A stretch of DNA of 5,183 nucleotides from Geobacillus icigianus. Lineage in GTDB: Bacteria > Bacillota > Bacilli > Bacillales > Anoxybacillaceae. Below, piece after piece: positions 1 to 4,776 of this stretch. Position 1 is the first letter of the stretch, and each line of letters opens with the position of its first letter. The stretch lies in the NCBI RefSeq assembly GCF_000750005.1, contig NZ_JPYA01000204.1, forward strand, positions 1-5,183, written 5' to 3'. The notes beneath the pieces are model-generated. The model worked only from the letters and a program-made list of their open reading frames with translations. It searched no databases and was not told the origin of the DNA. A program made the translations under genes and the position numbers.

Positions 1-483
1 AAAAGAAAAGGGAAGGCGCTGACACGCCAAACCCTCGAACAAAAGAAATACCACATCTTACTGACGAATTTACCACAAGAGTCGTTTGATGGTCAACAGG
101 TTTATGAGCTCTATTCCCTGCGCTGGCAAATTGAATGGTTGTTTAAAGCCTGGAAATCTGTATTTGATTTGGAGAAAGTCAAGAAGATGAAGAAAGAACG
201 TTTCGAATGCCATTTATACGGGACGTTGATTGCCATTTTGGTCACCCAGACGTTTCTGTTTCACGCTCGGATGTATTGGCATCAAAAGGAAGACATTCAA
301 ATCAGTGAACGGAAAGCACTCGATCTTCTCCAATCGTATTGGCACCGGTTGCTTTTACGTTCGCCTATGGCGGAAATCAACCTTTCCTCTCTCCTTTCCC
401 TGTTGCGAAAACATGCCAAGAAAGATCGAAGGAAAGGGAAAGAAACGGCATCGGATATCTTAACGAAATTAGGGATATGGTAG
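1..483 (+). CDS. IS4-family (IS231-like) transposase, C-terminal part, cut by window edge
   Basis: This is the C-terminal ~160 residues of a DDE transposase, which cuts and joins the ends of its own IS. The frame is open from base 1 (reading KRKGKALTRQ...), so the Met at 139 is internal and not a start. The IS4 signature Y-x2-R-x3-E-x6-K is intact in YSLRWQIEWLFKAWK (bases 115-159) and supplies the third catalytic residue, Glu. It is followed by the usual MKKERFECHLYGTLIA helix region. It is clearly related to the transposase at 685-2046 (same YSLRWQIE and FxCHLYGTLIA blocks) but far from identical, so it is a different element of the same subgroup. The two aspartates would lie left of the window, so integrity cannot be judged. 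It converges with the minus-strand transposase. Confidence 0.9.
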   Translation, partial: KRKGKALTRQTLEQKKYHILLTNLPQESFDGQQVYELYSLRWQIEWLFKAWKSVFDLEKVKKMKKERFECHLYGTLIAILVTQTFLFHARMYWHQKEDIQISERKALDLLQSYWHRLLLRSPMAEINLSSLLSLLRKHAKKDRRKGKETASDILTKLGIW

Positions 484-512
484 AGCTAGATATGGATATA
501 AATTCCAAACAC

Positions 513-533
513 CCCTCTTCTCGAGGGTTATTT
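513..533 (+). terminator. Weak hairpin terminator after element A transposase
   Basis: CCCTC (513-517) pairs with GAGGG (523-527) across a TTCTC loop and is followed by TTATTT. It lies 30 bases after the stop codon at 481-483. The stem is short, so it is a modest terminator at best. Confidence 0.4.
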
Positions 534-612
534 GGCATGCCCAATAATGGATGTGATCCCCATCATTCACTGGGGGGATGAACACGAGTATCGTCTTAAA
601 AATTTTATACCG

Positions 613-630
613 CTAAACTTGACGGGTATG
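613..630 (+). repeat. IS231-type terminal inverted repeat, copy a
   Basis: CTAAACTTGACGGGTATG, the reverse complement of CATACCCGTCAAGTTTAG. It matches copy b (2123-2140) at 15 of 18 bases and has the same orientation as copies b and c. Read on the + strand it is a right end, which fits the element whose transposase is at 1-483. It does not fit as the left end of the minus-strand element at 685-2046, which would need the opposite orientation. Confidence 0.65.
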
Positions 631-639
631 GCCAAATAC

Positions 640-663
640 ACCTTCCCTATAGAAGGTTTTTTT
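640..663 (+). terminator. Rho-independent terminator between the converging transposase genes
   Basis: ACCTTC (640-645) and GAAGGT (652-657) form a stem with a CCCTAT loop, followed by a run of seven T (657-663) on the + strand. It would stop transcription coming from the left before it runs antisense into the transposase at 685-2046. On the minus strand the hairpin is followed only by GTATTTGG, so it should work less well for that gene. Its left arm overlaps the 12-base repeat at 631-642 by three bases. Confidence 0.65.
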
Positions 664-684
664 ATGGTATAAGATGGGAATTCC

Positions 685-2046
685 TTACGACAACGGCATG
701 ATGACCAAACTCTCGATCATGTCTAAAGCGCTCTTTTTTGTATAACGCCTTGATTTTTTTCCGTGTTGAGCGATTATGTTACAGAGTTTAGAAAGGAGCT
801 GGGCAGCTAGCGCCTCAGAACACCATAAGGCTTGAAATAAATCCATCCCCCACTCCTTGATCATACTCATCGCCTTATATTCGCTCAATTCCTTTTTCTG
901 TTTTCGATAGAGCCATTCTCGCATGGCAAACATGACCGTAGAGCTGATCAATAAGGCAATCAACGTTCCATACAAGTGGCACTGAAAGCGAGTCCCTTTC
1001 ATCCGTTTGAATCGATGAATGTGAAACAGGGATTTCCATGTTTTAACTATCACCTCAATTTGCCAGCGAAGAGAATACAGCGTATGAATGTCATGCAAGG
1101 AGGTATAAATCGCTGGAATATTGGTGATATATACATATATTGGGTGGGGACGTCGCGTCACGTACGCGGCCCCTTTTTGTTTGGCCTTCTGTTTCCATTG
1201 TTCTTCCTTCTGTTGTTCCTGTTTTTCGGTCAGCCGATACACAATGAGTCGCGGTTGATGAACTTTCTTTCCACTGACATACACATCTTCCAGTTCTATG
1301 GTTTCTCCGGGTTGCAGCATCGCAAGGAAATCCTCTGGTTCCCATTTTCGAAATGGATCCCCTTCTTTTTGGTAAATCCCTACATTGTGTTTGAGCCGCG
1401 AAATGTAAAAGGCTCCGGCATCATGAATCGCTTGCAATCCCTCAAGAGAAAAATAGCCCAAGTCTTTCAAACAAAGGTCTCCTTCTTGAATGGTCGATCG
1501 AAGGGACGCTCCGTAGGCGGCGTCATGATGACGAGCATCCCCAACGTCCACATGGAGAAACTTCCCTTCTAGACATTCATATTCTAACTGAATTTTCACC
1601 CCAGGCCCCGCACATCCCTCGTAAATCCCTTGGATCTCAGGAGGCAGTTGAAACGACGTGGAATCGAGAATGCGAATCCGGCGAAACAGCGAATGTCTTT
1701 GACACACGTGACGGGCCTCCTGCGTCTGATGAATCAGCAGTTTTTCGAACACCGCTTTGAGGAAACTCACTGCTTTTTCGTTAAACCGTTGATTGAGCCC
1801 TTCCGCACTCAGAGAGGTGTTTTGCTTAAGAGCTAGAGCACTGCAGAGCTGCACCAATGATTTTTGACCGCCTTCTTCCTGGAGAAATGTGCAAAGTGCC
1901 ACGAAGTCATGGGCGCGCAACTTCCCCTTTCGTTGAATAAATCGATGATCTCGGGCCATCTGTTCCAGCTCTTCGCACGATAACACGCTTCGTAATCCCT
2001 CTAAAAAACAATGCCATTCCTCTTGGAGAGATAAGGACGTCTTCAA
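685..2046 (-). CDS. IS4-family (IS231-like) transposase, full length
   Basis: This 453-residue DDE transposase should catalyse cut-and-paste movement of its IS. The catalytic set looks complete. Asp128 is in RIRILDST, Asp195 in LKDLGYF, and the Y-x2-R-x3-E-x6-K signature is Tyr324, Arg327, Glu331 and Lys338 (YSLRWQIEVIVKTWK). A basic insertion (KQEQQKEEQWKQKAKQK, near residues 275-291) precedes the last beta strand. The length fits IS231-type proteins (about 450-480 residues). The start is TTG at 2046-2044, preceded about ten bases upstream by a GGGTGG Shine-Dalgarno run; no upstream in-frame ATG has a better site. The site is buried in a hairpin (2053-2092), which should keep expression low. 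There is no stop or frameshift, so the protein may be active, but I can find only one conventional terminal repeat for the element (2123-2140). Confidence 0.93.
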   Translation of the reverse strand: MKTSLSLQEEWHCFLEGLRSVLSCEELEQMARDHRFIQRKGKLRAHDFVALCTFLQEEGGQKSLVQLCSALALKQNTSLSAEGLNQRFNEKAVSFLKAVFEKLLIHQTQEARHVCQRHSLFRRIRILDSTSFQLPPEIQGIYEGCAGPGVKIQLEYECLEGKFLHVDVGDARHHDAAYGASLRSTIQEGDLCLKDLGYFSLEGLQAIHDAGAFYISRLKHNVGIYQKEGDPFRKWEPEDFLAMLQPGETIELEDVYVSGKKVHQPRLIVYRLTEKQEQQKEEQWKQKAKQKGAAYVTRRPHPIYVYITNIPAIYTSLHDIHTLYSLRWQIEVIVKTWKSLFHIHRFKRMKGTRFQCHLYGTLIALLISSTVMFAMREWLYRKQKKELSEYKAMSMIKEWGMDLFQALWCSEALAAQLLSKLCNIIAQHGKKSRRYTKKSALDMIESLVIMPLS

Positions 2047-2052
2047 AAAAAA

Positions 2053-2092
2053 CCACCCTTTCTAAGACATGATGAAGTCTTCAAAAGGATGG
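2053..2092 (-). promoter_or_regulatory. 5' leader hairpin masking the ribosome binding site of the element B transposase
   Basis: On the minus strand CCATCCTTT (2092-2084) pairs with AAAGGGTGG (2061-2053), with one T-G wobble. AAGAC (2081-2077) pairs further in with GTCTT (2068-2064), leaving a small apical loop. The 3' arm is the Shine-Dalgarno sequence of the TTG start at 2046. A transcript entering from outside would fold and hide the site. This is the known device by which IS10 and IS50 avoid being switched on by read-through. A confident internal promoter was not identified between 2093 and 2140. Confidence 0.65.
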
Positions 2093-2122
2093 TCAAATGA
2101 GGCATAGATTTATTCCTGTTTT

Positions 2123-2140
2123 CTTAACTTGATGGCTATG
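2123..2140 (-). repeat. IS231-type terminal inverted repeat, copy b (left end of element B)
   Basis: Minus-strand CATAGCCATCAAGTTAAG. It begins with CAT, as IS231-type ends do, and lies 77 bases upstream of the transposase start. It is followed outward by GTGTATTTGGC (2141-2151). It matches copy c (2229-2246) at 17 of 18 bases. Confidence 0.75.
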
Positions 2141-2198
2141 GTGTATTTGGCATGCCTATCTTTCCATATTCCCACGGTCACAGCCTCCAAAGATATAG

Positions 2199-2235
2199 AG
2201 TGAAGCCTTGGAGCTACTCGCTCCAAGGCTTCACT
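2199..2235. repeat. Perfect 16-bp inverted repeat with 5-base loop
   Basis: AGTGAAGCCTTGGAGC (2199-2214) and its exact complement (2220-2235) are separated by TACTC. It is the strongest hairpin in the window. Its right arm runs straight into terminal repeat c (2229-2246), so on the minus strand the hairpin starts inside the IS end. There is no T-run on either side, so it is not a standard terminator. It may be a leader structure of a second IS231-like element, a recombination site or a small palindromic element. I cannot assign it. Confidence 0.75.
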
Positions 2236-2246
2236 TGATGGCTATG
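2229..2246 (-). repeat. IS231-type terminal inverted repeat, copy c
   Basis: Minus-strand CATAGCCATCAAGTGAAG. It is a direct copy, 106 bases away, of copy b (17/18 bases; the ACTTGATGGCTATGG part is identical). It marks the junction at which the IS1182-family transposase stops matching its family. Confidence 0.65.
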
Positions 2247-2417
2247 GAGGTGCCCCCTTCCTTTGTAGTAAGGAAGAAACGTCTCCATCGGGATGCGTTC
2301 AACCATCTCATGAACCACGTGGGCCATGTTATCCCGCGGAATGAGATCGGCGATGTTGCTTGGCAAAGAGAGGCTGTCCATGGTATACTCTTTAAAGGAA
2401 ACATGATCATGTTTCAT
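2247..2417 (-). pseudogene. IS1182-family transposase, N-terminal fragment (~56 codons)
   Basis: From ATG at 2417 the minus strand encodes MKHDHVSFKEYTMDSLSLPS, continuing to IADLIPRDNMAHVVHEMVE and then IPMETFLPYYKGRGH. This is the usual start of IS1182-type transposases (a YTM...LxLP...IPxxHxxxxVxExVExI pattern, then YYxxxGRxxYHP). The match stops just after GRGH, at 2247-2252, exactly where an IS231-type terminal repeat begins. The following residues (HSHQVKPWSE) come from that other element. The DDE domain is absent from the window, so the gene cannot be functional. A Shine-Dalgarno-like AAGAAGGG lies ten bases before the ATG. Confidence 0.85.
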
Positions 2418-2419
2418 AA

Positions 2420-2488
2420 AAGAATCGCCCTTCTTTCGGTGGTAGTGGTTTTGGTGACTCTATTCTACCAGAAAAAAGGGCGATTCTT
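2420..2488 (-). promoter_or_regulatory. 13-bp inverted repeat masking the IS1182 ribosome binding site, with an internal promoter in the loop
   Basis: AAGAATCGCCCTT (2420-2432) pairs perfectly with AAGGGCGATTCTT (2476-2488) across 43 bases. The proximal arm covers part of the Shine-Dalgarno sequence of the ATG at 2417. Within the loop the minus strand reads TGGTAGAAT (2470-2462), an extended -10 promoter (TG-N-TAGAAT). Its start point, near 2455, lies past the distal arm. Transcripts from this promoter lack one arm and can be translated, while read-through transcripts from outside carry both arms and would be silenced. I see no good -35 box. Confidence 0.6.
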
Positions 2489-2510
2489 CTATATTTGAGG
2501 CAAAAAAGTG

Positions 2511-2551
2511 GGGGCTGATCCCAAAACGCATTCCCGTTTTGGGTCAGCCCC
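2511..2551 (-). repeat. Terminal repeat of the IS1182-family element, folded as a hairpin
   Basis: GGGGCTGATCCCAAAAC (2511-2527) and GTTTTGGGTCAGCCCC (2536-2551) are inverted repeats with a single-base bulge and an 8-base loop. Read inward from 2551 on the minus strand, the end begins GGGGCTGACCCAAAAC, which is like the GGGGCTG-type ends of many Firmicute IS1182 elements. I therefore place the outer end of that element at 2551. The second copy may be a subterminal repeat, or the end of another copy inserted tail to tail. Confidence 0.6.
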
Positions 2552-2600
2552 AAAAACCGCTGGCACACACCAATCAGCGGCATGTTCATTCAGAAAAGAA

Positions 2601-2893
2601 AGCTGATTCTGCAAAGTTTCTCTACTTGAGAAATGTGTGGAACTCAGCGGTATTTTGCACTAAATCACCGGTCTCCTAGAAGGCTGGTGAAAAACGGCTG
2701 AGTCCCTTCATCAATGGGAGAACATGTGAAAAGCAGAGTCGATACACCAAGGTTTTTCTAGTTGAGAAGTGACATTGCAAAGCCGTATCTAGGATTAAAT
2801 CACCAGTCTTCTAGAAGTCCGGTGAAAAACCGCTAATTCCCTTCATCGATGGGGGAGCGCGTGAAAAGCAGGACCAATGCAACAAGGTTTTTC
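2601..2893. repeat. 135-bp imperfect tandem repeat, two full copies plus a partial
   Basis: Copy 1 runs from about 2621 to 2756 and copy 2 from 2757 to about 2891. Shared landmarks are TCTASTTGAG, TAAATCACC, CCCTTCATC, GTGAAAAGCAG and CAAGGTTTTTCT, all offset by 135-136 bases. Bases 2601-2620 resemble the tail of a preceding copy. Each copy has a near-palindrome of 26 bases around CTAGAAG (2665-2690 and 2800-2825; 10-11 of 13 positions match). No open frame spans the array on either strand, and there is no tRNA or CRISPR-like layout. The IS630 element begins where a third copy would start. I do not recognise the unit. It could be a degenerate structured element or the decayed interior of an older IS. 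Confidence 0.75.
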
Positions 2894-2916
2894 TATATAA
2901 GTTGAATTAAAGATTT
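2893..2916 (+). repeat. IS630 terminal inverted repeat, left end, with TA target copy
   Basis: CTATATAAGTTGAATTAAAG plus ATTT. It matches the reverse complement of 4017-4040 at 21 of 24 positions, counting the TA target copy at 2894-2895. It overlaps the transposase stop codon (2915-2917). Confidence 0.85.
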
Positions 2917-3957
2917 ACAACTGAACACACAAACGATCGACCGTTTGTTCTGGTTTCTGGTTGATTCTCTGAATAAAGGCTTGGACATTCTTTCTAGTTT
3001 CTTGCACAGTCGAATAGAACACGTTGTAAATCACGTCTGATTTCAGCCATTTCCATAACCCTTCAATCAAATTCAATTGCGGACTGTATGGTGGCAAAAA
3101 GACGAGCTCTAACCGATCTTCGTGTTCTTTTAAAAAAGGCTGAATGAGTTTGGCATGGTGAATTCGAGCGTGATCTAAAATCATTACCATTTTGCCTGTC
3201 GGATAGCGTTCTAACACAAGTTGAAGAAACCGAAGAAATGTTTCTGCGTCATAGCGTTCTTCTTCGATGCAAAATACATCCCCTGTTTCGTAGTTCAACG
3301 TGCCAATCAGCTTCAGCCCTTGATGTTTTCCAAACGTCGGAATGATTCGTTGTTTTCCTTTGACAAACCATGTTTTTTGAATCGCTTGGTCATCACGAAT
3401 CATCGATTCATCTTGAAAGAGGACATGGGCGATGTTCCCATCTAACAGTTTTTTTTTACTTCAGGGAAGGTGATTTCGACGAATTCTTTTTGTTTCTCTT
3501 CATCGGCATTGGCTAGTGTATAGGTGGGTTTCGTATAGCTTAGCCCTAACCGATGCAGAATGTTGCTTGTTCCACGAGGCGTGTATGCTGGTCCCCACTT
3601 TTGTTGAATGAGTTCAGCGATGATCGCAAGCGTCCAGTTATATTTTGCTTCGAATCCCACATCTACGGGGAGCTGATGTTCAATAATCCAAGCCAGCTCT
3701 TTTTCCTCATCAGGACTCAATCGACGTGGGGCGCCAGGTGAGTATTTCATCTCCAAGCCATCAAGACCGCGCTGGGCGTAGGCATGGATATAGTTATAAA
3801 TCGTTTTCTTGGATCGACCAATAATCGTTGCGATTTCTCCTTTTTTGTATCCCTGCAAATGAAGATAAATGGCTTGGTAGCGTTCATATGCTCGTTTACT
3901 TTTCGCTTCTTTCATGGCAGTGGACAACTTTTCGATCTCGTCTTTGTGATTGGGCAT
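2915..3957 (-). CDS. IS630-family transposase, two frames joined by -1 frameshift
   Basis: This is a Tc1/mariner-type DDE transposase of about 347 residues if the two frames are fused. Frame 1 starts at ATG 3957 (GGAG ten bases upstream) and ends at 3442. It carries a helix-turn-helix around residues 38-58 (KKGEIATIIGRSKKTIYNYI) and a second DNA-binding helix region near 105-140, for binding the IS ends. Frame 2, in the -1 register, carries the catalytic core: Asp183 in VLFQDES, Asp262 in MVMILDHARIHHA and Glu299 in LPPYSPQLNLIEGLWKWL, with 36 residues between the last two. The Met at 3403 lies just after the first catalytic Asp, so it cannot be the real start. The frames overlap at a run of nine A (3457-3449). 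Frame 1 alone (171 aa) could act as a DNA-binding inhibitor, which is inference. Confidence 0.9.
3449..3457 (-). other. Slippery A9 run, programmed -1 frameshift or transcript slippage site
   Basis: Frame 1 reads GTA AAA AAA AAC TGT TAG on the minus strand and stops at 3444-3442. Moving back one base on A-AAA-AAC continues as KKLLDGNIAHVLFQDES, a perfect link to the catalytic core. A-AAA-AAC is a classic bacterial -1 slippery heptamer, and many IS630 elements are made this way. A run of nine A could equally cause RNA polymerase slippage. Random loss of one base is possible but less likely given the position. Confidence 0.75.
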
Positions 3958-4016
3958 CGTATTTTCTCTCCGTTCTCCTATTTTCTCTTTTATTTTATTC
4001 GCTGTGGAACGGGAGA

Positions 4017-4040
4017 AAACCTTTATTTCAATTTATATAG
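4017..4040 (-). repeat. IS630 terminal inverted repeat, right end, with TA target copy
   Basis: On the minus strand this reads CTATATAAATTGAAATAAAG plus GTTT, with three mismatches to the left end. TA at 4038-4039 is the second target copy. The transposase start codon is 60 bases inside. Confidence 0.85.
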
Positions 4041-4708
4041 CGATCGAGATGCTTTCTTCGCTCAAGGGGAAGCGGGCTCAGCCGGTGTATGTGCTCATGG
4101 ATTCCTGGTATCCGTCCCAAGCGCTCATCGAAGCCTGTCTGAAACAAGGATTCCATGTCATCGCCATGCTCAAGACGAACCGGATTCTCTATCCGAACGG
4201 CATCGCCGTCCAAACGAAGGAGTTCGCCCGCTATATCGAGCCCCAAGACACCCGCTTCGTCACGGTGGGGAACGAGCGCTATCGTGTCACCGCTACGAAG
4301 GTGCGCTCAACGGTCTTGATGACGCGATGGTGCGGCTGGCTTGGAAGGCGGATGAACCGATGACACCGGATCATCTCCATGTCGTCTTGAGCACCGACCA
4401 GGAGCTGAGTGACGAAGACATCTTGCGTTACGATGCCCAACACTGGTCGATCGAATGCGTTTTCCGGCAGGCCAAAGACCAGCTGAAGTCAGGTGGACCG
4501 TGTTCGTCACGTTCGGGCGGTGAAACGGTATTGGGCCGTGGTGCTGTTCGCCTGTGTATACAGCATCGCGGAATCTCAACAAGACCTCTCTTCCGGCCTA
4601 GAGCTTCTTCGGTCTCGGAAAGGGCACAGCGTCGTCGAGCTCATCGATGACGCCGCAAAGCAAGAGATTCCCATTGATTTGATCAAAAAACAGCTCCATG
4701 TCGCCTAA
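4040..4708 (+). pseudogene. DDE transposase (IS4/IS701-like type), C-terminal half with two frameshifts
   Basis: The reading is AIEMLSSLKGKRAQPVYVLM, then DSWYPSQALIEACLKQGFHV and IAMLKTNR, then HRYEGALNGLDDAMVRLAWK, then RYDAQHWSIECVFRQAKDQL, ending in IKKQLHVA at 4708. The Asp of VLMDSW and the Glu of WSIECVFRQAK look like the second and third catalytic residues. The frame breaks near 4286-4288 (one base lost; VHRYEG expected) and again near 4489-4493 (net gain of one base). No complete protein is possible. The N-terminal half is missing: the IS630 element starts immediately to the left, and the sequence beyond it does not read clearly as the same gene. The region is much richer in G+C than the M16 remnant beside it. 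The exact IS family is uncertain. The protein resembles Geobacillus transposases I have seen, but I cannot name the element. Confidence 0.85.
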
Positions 4709-4733
4709 GGGGTCCCCTGTTTGTCTCTTAGGG
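4704..4733 (+). repeat. Short inverted repeat CCTAAG/CTTAGG after the transposase stop
   Basis: CCTAAG (4704-4709, overlapping the stop codon) pairs with CTTAGG (4727-4732). Between them is a GGGGTCCCC run. It may be the subterminal structure or right end of the GC-rich element. The base composition changes to AT-rich right after it, which supports an element boundary at about 4710-4740. There is no T-run for a terminator. Confidence 0.35.
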
Positions 4734-4738
4734 AATAG

Positions 4739-4776
4739 AAATTACTGTAATGAAAAATGCTCATCTACAGTAATTT
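4739..4776. repeat. Perfect 11-bp inverted repeat at the M16 remnant boundary
   Basis: AAATTACTGTA (4739-4749) and TACAGTAATTT (4766-4776) are exact complements 16 bases apart. The right arm contains the premature stop codon of the M16 remnant (4765-4767). It could be the terminator of the lost operon, though there is no T-run, or the paired ends of a vanished element. It lies between the GC-rich IS debris and the AT-rich host remnant. Confidence 0.6.

Larger units (their letters stand above)
1..630 (+). mobile_element. Right part of an IS231-like element (element A)
   Basis: The transposase tail at 1-483 is followed by 147 non-coding bases. These end in CTAAACTTGACGGGTATG (613-630), whose reverse complement CATACCCGTCAAGTTTAG resembles the known IS231 terminal repeat (CATGCCCATCAACTTAAG as I recall it). 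I place the right end at 630. A competing end is near 541, where TATTTGGCATGCC occurs. The non-coding tail also holds an ATCCCC/GGGGAT hairpin at 556-579. The left end is outside the window. Confidence 0.6.
643..2140 (-). mobile_element. IS231-like element B, left inverted repeat present, right end unclear
   Basis: It contains the intact transposase 685-2046. Its 5' end is the terminal repeat CATAGCCATCAAGTTAAG, read on the minus strand from 2140 to 2123, which leaves a 76-base leader between repeat and start codon. On the other side I find no matching repeat in the needed orientation between 484 and 684. The nearest copy (613-630) points the other way. The left boundary given here (643) is therefore only where the 12-base inverted copy of the right flank stops. 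Either the end was lost or turned around by rearrangement, or the true ends are the 12-base pair 631-642 and 2140-2151. Confidence 0.55.
2142..2246 (-). mobile_element. Remnant of a third IS231-like element (element C), 5' end only
   Basis: Terminal repeat c (minus strand CATAGCCATCAAGTGAAG, 2246-2229) directly abuts the broken IS1182 coding sequence at 2247, as an inserted IS end would. Inward of it lie the 16-bp perfect hairpin (2199-2235) and about 55 further bases that run up to the end of element B. No transposase codons are visible. The simplest reading is that element C inserted into the IS1182 element and element B later inserted into the leader of element C. A duplicated end of element B itself is an alternative. 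Confidence 0.45.
2247..2551 (-). mobile_element. IS1182-family element, 5' end only
   Basis: It contains the terminal hairpin (2511-2551), the leader with promoter and masking repeat (2420-2488) and the first ~56 codons of the transposase. The rest was replaced at 2247 by IS231-like sequence. The other half is not in the window. Outside it, at 2557-2580, is a short CCGCTG/CAGCGG inverted repeat of unknown meaning. Confidence 0.7.
2896..4037 (-). mobile_element. IS630-family insertion sequence, structurally complete, ~1142 bp
   Basis: Both terminal repeats and a frameshifted transposase gene are present. It is flanked by TA on each side (2894-2895 and 4038-4039), the usual target duplication of the IS630/Tc1 superfamily. 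It splits, or abuts, the DDE transposase remnant at 4040-4708. Removing it would join GTTTTTC-TA-GCGATC. The size and gene layout are typical for the family, and it is probably one of the more recent arrivals here. Confidence 0.87.

Noticed and set aside
139..483. Complete 114-residue small protein
   Set aside because: The frame is open to base 1 with family-typical residues before Met 139, so this is the tail of a longer transposase.
976..1572. 198-codon open frame on the + strand
   Set aside because: It is the antisense of the IS4-family transposase. The protein is a low-complexity run of Phe and Leu with no family resemblance and no ribosome binding site.
1..2246. Composite transposon formed by the two IS231-like elements
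   Set aside because: The transposases converge with only 200 bases between them and no cargo gene. The two elements are clearly different sequences.
2208..2498. 96-codon + strand frame and the 60-codon minus frame 2407-2589 as small genes
   Set aside because: The first overlaps the recognisable IS1182 N-terminus on the other strand. The second runs through the terminal hairpin of that element. Neither shows family features.
2601..2893. CRISPR array or tRNA cluster
   Set aside because: There are only two long, diverged repeats with no spacers, and no cloverleaf could be traced.
2915..3403. Stand-alone 162-residue transposase starting at Met 3403
   Set aside because: The first catalytic Asp lies just upstream of that Met. 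The natural product continues from the 3442-3957 frame through a -1 shift.
3784..4650. 288-codon open frame on the + strand as one gene
   Set aside because: Its first part is antisense to the IS630 transposase and crosses the IS630 end. Only its later part coincides with the middle frame of the broken DDE transposase.
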